Below, one piece after another: positions 58,951-64,000 of a DNA stretch of 64,000 bases (within the stretch, counting starts at the first letter, position 1; each line of letters starts with the position of its first letter). Source of the DNA: an uncultured bacterium. Lineage in GTDB: Bacteria > Acidobacteriota > Aminicenantia > Aminicenantales > CALLJL01. The stretch is taken from contig CALLJL010000013.1 of the NCBI GenBank assembly GCA_938092135.1, positions 62,001 to 126,000 on the forward strand, given 5' to 3'. The translations under genes and the position numbers were made by a program. The notes beneath the pieces are model-generated. The model worked only from the letters and a program-made list of their open reading frames with translations. It made no database searches and was not told the DNA's origin.

Positions 58951-60577
58951 GAACCCGACTCTTCTTTCGCCTCATCAGGCGATTCATGATATATTGCTGA
59001 ATGATTTGAAGGACATTATTCGTTAGCCAGTAAAGCACCAACCCACTCTGGAAGTTAATAAAAATGATGGTCATAAAAATGGGCATGAACAGCGCCAGCC
59101 TTTTCTGAGTTGGATCAGCTGAGGTTGGCACCATTTTTTGACTGATATATTGAGTTATGCCCATAAGCACTGGCAGGACATAGTAGGGATCTCGGCTGGA
59201 TAAATCTTTAATCCAGAGAATAAAAGGGCTACGCCTCAATTCAATCGCAATCACAAGAAGACGGTAAAAAGCAATAAAAACAGGCACCTGAATCAGAATG
59301 GGTAAGCAACCTGCTGCTGGGTTAATCCCATGTTCTTTATAGAGTTTCATCATTTCTTCATTTAATTTGCGGCGTTCTTCAATATCCCGTTTGGCTTTTT
59401 TATATTTAGCTTGGAGGGCTTTAATTTTTGGCTGCAACTCCTGCATTTTGGCCATTGATTTGGTGCTGCTGTAGGTCAAAGGAAAAAAGATGATTTTAAT
59501 TACCAAGGTCATAATAATGATGGCCACGCCCCAATTGGGAATAATGCGATAAAAAGCCTTTAAGCCAAGGAGAAGAACTTCAACTATAGCTCCAAAAAAA
59601 CCAAAATTAATGAGTTTCTTGGTGTCATGGCCAAAGCTTTTTAAACTATCAATTTCCTTCGGTCCAATCCTGATTACCCGAGGGGCTTTTGTTCCCAAGA
59701 AAAAGCCTAAAAGACTTGGCTGGCCTTCTTCTTGAGTTATAGATTCTTTGAAGAAAATAGCCTTCCCTTTTTTTTCAGGAAAAAGGAAAAGAGCAGCTGT
59801 ATAGTTATCCTCATAAGCGGCCCATAATAAAGAATTATATTCGATTCTTTCTTCTTTGAGTTTTCTTTCAGCCACCCTAATTACTTTAGGTGGCCAGTAA
59901 AAAGCAGCCCCGGCTGAACTCATCTTTACCTGTTTTTCGCCAGGAAGTGGATGGTAGCCAATTCCTGGCCCCCAGAGGATTAAAAAATCAATAGGCTGGC
60001 CATCTTTATAAATAAAAATTTCAGCTTCAAAATCATAAGTTCCTCCGGTGAAGGTAAAGGTTTTGGTAATTAATATATTTTTTCCATCGGAAAAATAAAA
60101 TTTTAATGATCCTTTTTCGCCATCAGCCAGCAAAAGAGATTCCTCTGAAACCCCATATAAGGCTTGATTAACTAAAGCCTCAATAGCCTTATCTTCGATA
60201 CGTATGGAAAGAGGATAAGTATTCAATAAAGGAGCGAGGGAAGAAACAACTTCCAAACCTTGATTTTTTTCATCGAGATAGCGATTCAAACGCCAGCTAG
60301 TAAGAACAGCTCCCCGGTTTGTCCATTTAGCCGTATATAGAGACGTGGTCACCGTTATCTCTTTTTCTTCATCCTCCTGGACAGCTTCAGGGACAATCAA
60401 AGGCTGAATTTTCTCCATAGATTTGAACTCAATCGGCTCTTCCTCGGTTGGGATTATCTTCTCTTCTTTAACTTCAGCCGTCTTTAATTCCGGTTTTTCG
60501 GGTTTAATAAAAAGAATTTGATATAAAATGAGAATTAGGATAGATAAGACCATAGCGAGGAGCAATCTTTTTTCCAT
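58925..60577 (-). CDS. yidC: Membrane protein insertase YidC
   Basis: 550 residues, the Gram-negative form with an N-terminal helix, a large periplasmic beta domain (about 70-330) and the conserved core of five helices (NWGVAIIIMTLVIKIIFFPLTYSSTKSMAKMQ, EHGINPAAGCLPILIQVPVFIAFY). The C-terminal tail is lysine/arginine-rich (RRKKSRVHGKKSKKQ), suited to ribosome contact. It inserts proteins with or without SecYEG. The gene lies between yidD and jag. Confidence 0.97.
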   Translation of the reverse strand: MEKRLLLAMVLSILILILYQILFIKPEKPELKTAEVKEEKIIPTEEEPIEFKSMEKIQPLIVPEAVQEDEEKEITVTTSLYTAKWTNRGAVLTSWRLNRYLDEKNQGLEVVSSLAPLLNTYPLSIRIEDKAIEALVNQALYGVSEESLLLADGEKGSLKFYFSDGKNILITKTFTFTGGTYDFEAEIFIYKDGQPIDFLILWGPGIGYHPLPGEKQVKMSSAGAAFYWPPKVIRVAERKLKEERIEYNSLLWAAYEDNYTAALFLFPEKKGKAIFFKESITQEEGQPSLLGFFLGTKAPRVIRIGPKEIDSLKSFGHDTKKLINFGFFGAIVEVLLLGLKAFYRIIPNWGVAIIIMTLVIKIIFFPLTYSSTKSMAKMQELQPKIKALQAKYKKAKRDIEERRKLNEEMMKLYKEHGINPAAGCLPILIQVPVFIAFYRLLVIAIELRRSPFILWIKDLSSRDPYYVLPVLMGITQYISQKMVPTSADPTQKRLALFMPIFMTIIFINFQSGLVLYWLTNNVLQIIQQYIMNRLMRRKKSRVHGKKSKKQ

Positions 60578-60591
60578 TTCTCTGCCTCTCC

Positions 60592-60807
60592 TCAGGGTAC
60601 AGGATCAAATCCGCCTGGATGAAGGGGGTGACAACGGAGAAGCCGTCGAAGACCAAGCCAGAAGCCTTTAATCAGACCATGTTTTTGGATAGCTCCGTAA
60701 GCATAATCTGAACAGGAAGGATAAAAACGGCATCTATTACCAAGCAACGGCGAAACAAATCTCTGGTAAATTCTTATTAAAAAAAGAAACAACCAAGACA
60801 ATTTCAC
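60592..60807 (-). CDS. yidD: Membrane protein insertion efficiency factor YidD
   Basis: 71 residues. An amphipathic N-terminus ([18 protein letters not shown]) and the family signature [15 protein letters not shown] ... [17 protein letters not shown]. Its start overlaps the rnpA stop (ATGA) and yidC follows after 14 bases. Confidence 0.96.
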   Translation of the reverse strand: MKLSWLFLFLIRIYQRFVSPLLGNRCRFYPSCSDYAYGAIQKHGLIKGFWLGLRRLLRCHPLHPGGFDPVP

Positions 60808-61154
60808 TTCTCTCGATGACCAATTTTGTTTAAGGCGCGAAAGTATTCCTCTCGATATTCAATCCAACTGATACCTTCAATTCCTTGGGTGGCCACAACA
60901 AGAATATCCATAGGCCGTGGAATCAAATTCTTATGACGACGAAAAATCTCTCGTACCCACCGTTTAATTTTGTTTCTTACGACTGCTTTGCCTATCTTTC
61001 GATTAACCACAATCCCCAGGCGAGAATAATTTAAGTTATTTTCATGATAAATCAAATTAAAATATTTTCCTTTTATCCGCTTTCCTTTTTGATATAAAAA
61101 TAAAAAATCTTTTTTTTTCTTTATTCTTTCGTAAGGCCTTAACCCCTCATCCAT
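60804..61154 (-). CDS. rnpA: Ribonuclease P protein component
   Basis: The ATG at 61154 overlaps the rpmH stop (TAATG) and gives 116 residues, the normal length. The RNR motif is [15 protein letters not shown], preceded by [11 protein letters not shown]. However, the frame is open upstream through the whole of rpmH to a GTG at 61295 (163 residues), the layout known from Thermus, where rnpA starts just before rpmH. The short start is preferred because the extension has no RnpA homology and its GTG has no separate ribosome-binding site. It supplies the protein subunit for tRNA 5' maturation. Confidence 0.93.
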   Translation of the reverse strand: MDEGLRPYERIKKKKDFLFLYQKGKRIKGKYFNLIYHENNLNYSRLGIVVNRKIGKAVVRNKIKRWVREIFRRHKNLIPRPMDILVVATQGIEGISWIEYREEYFRALNKIGHREK

Positions 61155-61288
61155 TAAACCGCCAGACGCTTGCGGCCTTTCTGGCGTCGTCTTTTGAGAA
61201 CTAGGCGACCCCCACGAGTTTTCATCCTTACCCGAAAACCGTGAGTTTTCTTGCGGCGGCGAATGTTCGGTTGAAAAGTCCTTTTCAT
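61154..61288 (-). CDS. rpmH: 50S ribosomal protein L34
   Basis: 44 residues beginning [19 protein letters not shown] and ending KGRKRLAV, unmistakable L34. AAGGTG precedes the ATG by six bases. It is too short for common length cut-offs. It is fully contained in the upstream-open rnpA frame, and its stop codon overlaps the likely rnpA start. First gene of the rpmH-rnpA-yidD-yidC-jag-mnmE-mnmG-parAB series. Confidence 0.97.
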   Translation of the reverse strand: MKRTFQPNIRRRKKTHGFRVRMKTRGGRLVLKRRRQKGRKRLAV

Positions 61289-61306
61289 CGTTCACCTTGA
61301 ATGCTT

Positions 61307-61335
61307 ATGTTATTAAACCCTTAACACTCTGTCAA
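61307..61335 (-). promoter_or_regulatory. rpmH operon promoter
   Basis: On the minus strand a perfect TTGACA (61330-61335) and TAACAT (61307-61312) are spaced exactly 17 bases, 19 bases upstream of the rpmH ATG. Confidence 0.78.
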
Positions 61336-61370
61336 GTTGCCCTAATCAATAATTTCGGTTCTTGAATTTT

Positions 61371-61402
61371 AGCCTTTTTCTTCCTTCTAAAATAAAAAGG
61401 CT
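61371..61402 (-). terminator. Weak hairpin after the mannosidase gene
   Basis: AGCCTTTTT (61371-61379) pairs with AAAAAGGCT (61394-61402) around a 14-base loop. It lies between the end of the mannosidase gene and the rpmH promoter and could separate the two units, but the stem is A/T-rich and no clear T-run follows on the minus strand. Confidence 0.35.
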
Positions 61403-61455
61403 ATTTTAATTTATTTATTTTAATTTTGCCATTTAAAAGTGAGTTAAAAACTTAA

Positions 61456-64000
61456 TCACTTCAGCTGTTCATAAATGGCATAAGCGGGACGGAGACGACT
61501 GTCTTCATCGGAAACCGTGATGGCCAGAATACGCAAAGACTCATTATAGGGCAAAGTTAATTTCCTGGGATTTTCTGGAGTCTCAATAACATAGGCAAAA
61601 AGATAACAGTAATTATAAGGCTCATTTGAGCCATCAATAGCATGAAAATGGGAAGCATACCAGGCCACCGAAGCAGGTTTAATATAACCAGGAGCCAGAC
61701 CGCTAAACTCCATCCTTTCTCTGATTTGAGGAAGCGGCAACATAAGAGAAGGGGCCATGGTCTGACCTACCTGCGGCTCGCGAGGAGGAAGCAATTCCTG
61801 CTTTATCGTCCAGAGTCGCCGGAACCATTGGCCTATAAAACCATTCCAGCTCTGAATAACAAGCTCGGCTGGCCTTTCCTCAACCCAAAAGGTTGCCCTT
61901 TGATCGCCGGAAGCTGAAGCCGCCAGCAAATAAAGCCTTTTGTTATTACCTTCTGGTAAGGTAATTGTTTGACCACGAGGAATTAATGTATTTAGACCCG
62001 AATTTGGTCCTAACCTGAAACGAATGCCGCCATAATCAATCTCAGCTGGAAGCATCTCTGAAGGAAGCGATCGACCCGAGGCATCAAAACCGCGTTGATT
62101 CATGGAGCCATCAGGAGACGCACCGGCTAGATTATAGGGAAGAGGAACAGGCTTAAATTCTGGAGTCTTAATTTTAAAAGTTGGTGGAGCCAGTTGGAGA
62201 GCAAAACTTCGAACCTCAAAGGGATTAAGATCAAATATCAGGATGCCCCCTTTAACTGGAAGATCCCTTAAGTGATCTTCCACCCCGTTAACCTCTCTGG
62301 CTTTAATTATCGGAGCCTTGAACTGAAGATTTACATGCCTAGCTGGACGACCATCCATCTCTACAAGGCGAAGGATAATTTCTTCGCTATCCTCAGCCTT
62401 TTTCATTGCCAAGACTCTCACCCGATTTGAATTTAAATGAAGAAAAGAAAAACTCTTACCCAGAGCTCCGGGATGGGAAGAACAGGTAAAAACTTGAAGG
62501 GGCTGATTCAATCTATAGGCCTGCCAATCGGTCATGTCGCGGTGATAATCCCCACTGTGGGCCGCAATTCCGAAAAGAATTTCATGGCGTCCCCAGTCCT
62601 GGCTTGATTGGTCATTGTAGACTTCCCATCCTTTACTTATTCCTGGGGTTCGAAGAAGAGTCAGGCGAATAGTTCCATCATCGGGTTTATCGCTACCAAG
62701 CTTGTAATCAGTAAGAATTGTCACGCCGAAGCTTCGGCTATTATCTGTAAGGTCAATCCATTGATGAGAAGGAACTTCAAACTGCTTTTCCGAATTATTG
62801 GGTCTCTGGATTGTTCCTATTCCCCAGTTATAAGTGGCCTGCCTATTTCGGGCAGCAAGGGGAAAGACAACTTTCAAATGGGCCTCCGCTGTGTGCCAAT
62901 CAATAAGATTATAAAATTCAATCCTTTGTCCGGCTTCGCCCGAAGCTAGTCTGATAATTTGGATAAATTTAGATCCCTCGGCTTCGCGGGTTATTTCCAG
63001 GGCTATCCGTGCCGGCCCTGTTTCAAGAATTTTAATCTTGGCTGGCCCGCTCACATAGGCTCGGGGTTGTCTGATCTGATCTTCCCAGTCCATATTCCAA
63101 GCCGGCCATTGAGAAGGCTTATCAATCTTTATCTCAAGCCTTATGGGCCCTGAAAGTAATTCCCTCCTAAGTTTTTTATCGTAAATGCTCATGACATCGC
63201 CGTTATCATCAAGGTTCAGCCGATACCGTTCATTTTCAAGGCTTTTTTCACTAATTTTTAAAGAGGAATGTAAAGGAGCTTCAGCTGGTCTTACATCGTA
63301 TACAGCCAGACCAACAGGTGAAACTTTGGCCAGAAAAACGACCCGATCTTGATTAAGTTGAGCCGGGACCTCGCGACCATCAGGGCCAAAAACTCGAACT
63401 GCCTTAACCTTACCGGAAGGAAAAGAGACATGGGCTTCGACTATATCTTCTCGAGCAATATTTAAAGGATTATAGACAATTAAAGGAATTCCCTTAACCT
63501 GAGTATCCAATTGCCTCGCCACAGCTTCAAGGGAATTCTCAATCACCCTAGAGAAAATGTTCATCGCTAAAATTTCATCATTCCAGGAGTATTCATAAGC
63601 TTTGGGAATACTTGTACCTGGAAGGATATCATGAAATTGAGCAGCCAGCACGAGTCCCCAGGCATCATTAATAATTTTTTGAGGATAGGGGAGGCCAGCC
63701 ACCCAAGTTGCCATAATCGAAGCCTTTTCAGCTGCTTCAGCCAAAGTTTCATTAAGACGATTCCAACGCTTCATATAAGCTTGGGAAGTAATTGATCCAG
63801 CGGAATGATTAGTTAACTCAAGGTCACCTTGATAACGGGGTAAACCTTTGATCATTTCCGGCGTTAAATCCAGGAAAAGTTGCTCGGCAGTGGCTGAAAT
63901 CACATTGACTGGACCATCGCCGACAATCACTTCTCGACCCGGCTCAGGCTTCTTTGGGGCTTCAGTCGTTGGAGCCCTTTTTAAAAAGGGAGAAGGCAGG
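61456..64000 (-). CDS. GH38-family alpha-mannosidase, partial (N-terminal part beyond the window)
   Basis: The frame is open to the window edge (848 codons inside), and the visible protein begins after the GH38 catalytic barrel, so the first few hundred residues lie outside. What is present starts at the middle three-helix domain (LTNHSAGSITSQAYMKRWNRLNE, QFHDILPGTSIPKAYEYSW) and continues through the C-terminal beta domains. No internal stop is needed. GH38 enzymes cleave alpha-mannosides; cellular location cannot be told without the N-terminus. A GTG at 63930 is not a plausible start. It occupies the place near rpmH where dnaA is found in many bacteria. Confidence 0.9.
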   Translation of the reverse strand, partial: LPSPFLKRAPTTEAPKKPEPGREVIVGDGPVNVISATAEQLFLDLTPEMIKGLPRYQGDLELTNHSAGSITSQAYMKRWNRLNETLAEAAEKASIMATWVAGLPYPQKIINDAWGLVLAAQFHDILPGTSIPKAYEYSWNDEILAMNIFSRVIENSLEAVARQLDTQVKGIPLIVYNPLNIAREDIVEAHVSFPSGKVKAVRVFGPDGREVPAQLNQDRVVFLAKVSPVGLAVYDVRPAEAPLHSSLKISEKSLENERYRLNLDDNGDVMSIYDKKLRRELLSGPIRLEIKIDKPSQWPAWNMDWEDQIRQPRAYVSGPAKIKILETGPARIALEITREAEGSKFIQIIRLASGEAGQRIEFYNLIDWHTAEAHLKVVFPLAARNRQATYNWGIGTIQRPNNSEKQFEVPSHQWIDLTDNSRSFGVTILTDYKLGSDKPDDGTIRLTLLRTPGISKGWEVYNDQSSQDWGRHEILFGIAAHSGDYHRDMTDWQAYRLNQPLQVFTCSSHPGALGKSFSFLHLNSNRVRVLAMKKAEDSEEIILRLVEMDGRPARHVNLQFKAPIIKAREVNGVEDHLRDLPVKGGILIFDLNPFEVRSFALQLAPPTFKIKTPEFKPVPLPYNLAGASPDGSMNQRGFDASGRSLPSEMLPAEIDYGGIRFRLGPNSGLNTLIPRGQTITLPEGNNKRLYLLAASASGDQRATFWVEERPAELVIQSWNGFIGQWFRRLWTIKQELLPPREPQVGQTMAPSLMLPLPQIRERMEFSGLAPGYIKPASVAWYASHFHAIDGSNEPYNYCYLFAYVIETPENPRKLTLPYNESLRILAITVSDEDSRLRPAYAIYEQLK

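Noticed and set aside
61300-61455. Possible oriC upstream of rpmH
   Set aside because: No DnaA-box cluster or AT-unwinding repeats recognised; the segment is explained by the rpmH promoter and a weak hairpin.
62608-62949. 113-residue plus-strand frame
   Set aside because: Antisense to the GH38 mannosidase gene.

Overview
The window looks like a chromosomal segment of a Gram-negative, non-proteobacterial bacterium. An LPS-type envelope is implied by a complete Kdo/CMP-Kdo gene set, a YidC with a large periplasmic domain, paired M16 peptidases and a putative outer-membrane barrel. Coding sequence is of moderate G+C and intergenic DNA is very A/T-rich. The mix of genes (DUF2334 proteins, 6-bladed propeller remnants, DrrAB-type ABC genes, serine hydrolase with TPRs, GH38 mannosidase) is reminiscent of Acidobacteriota/Aminicenantes, but that placement is an inference and no rRNA or other taxonomic marker was compared.

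Layout. 0-5 kb (+): the end of a hybrid signalling protein with two receiver domains, a secreted serine hydrolase-TPR protein, a SagB-like nitroreductase and a secreted polysaccharide deacetylase. 5-18 kb (-): DUF502 and LapA-like membrane proteins, CorA, RecA, a 3-hydroxyacyl-CoA dehydrogenase/thiolase pair, formate-THF ligase, RadC, and a tightly overlapping respiratory operon (sdhCAB, Rieske protein, b6-type cytochrome b, unknown membrane protein). 18.5-27 kb: a secreted DUF4412-like protein, then a three-gene locus (giant DUF2334/glycoside-hydrolase-like protein, family 2 glycosyltransferase, barrel-like protein) resembling synthase-dependent exopolysaccharide systems, then a DrrAB-type ABC exporter. 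27.6-31.2 kb (+): UDP-GlcNAc 2-epimerase, GltX and a 23S rRNA-type methyltransferase. 31.2-34.2 kb: a zone of gene decay (small exported ORF, beta-propeller, large ABC-2-like permease). 34.4-38.5 kb (+): accA-hisS-aspS operon behind a good promoter. 38.6-45.5 kb: secreted RidA-like protein, M16 pair, and a YfiR/YfiN-like cyclic-di-GMP module.

45.5-61.3 kb (-): an envelope and chromosome-maintenance block. manC and a phosphohexomutase lie next to kdsC, kdsD, kdsA, pyrG and kdsB, so CTP synthesis sits inside the CMP-Kdo pathway. Upstream are a bactofilin, parB, parA, mnmG, mnmE, jag, yidC, yidD, rnpA and rpmH, the classical origin-proximal order. A perfect parS site is built into the 3' end of mnmG. 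rpmH has a near-consensus promoter and lies wholly inside an open extension of the rnpA frame. dnaA is not next to rpmH; instead the window ends in a partial GH38 alpha-mannosidase gene. No tRNA, rRNA, CRISPR array or intact insertion sequence was seen.
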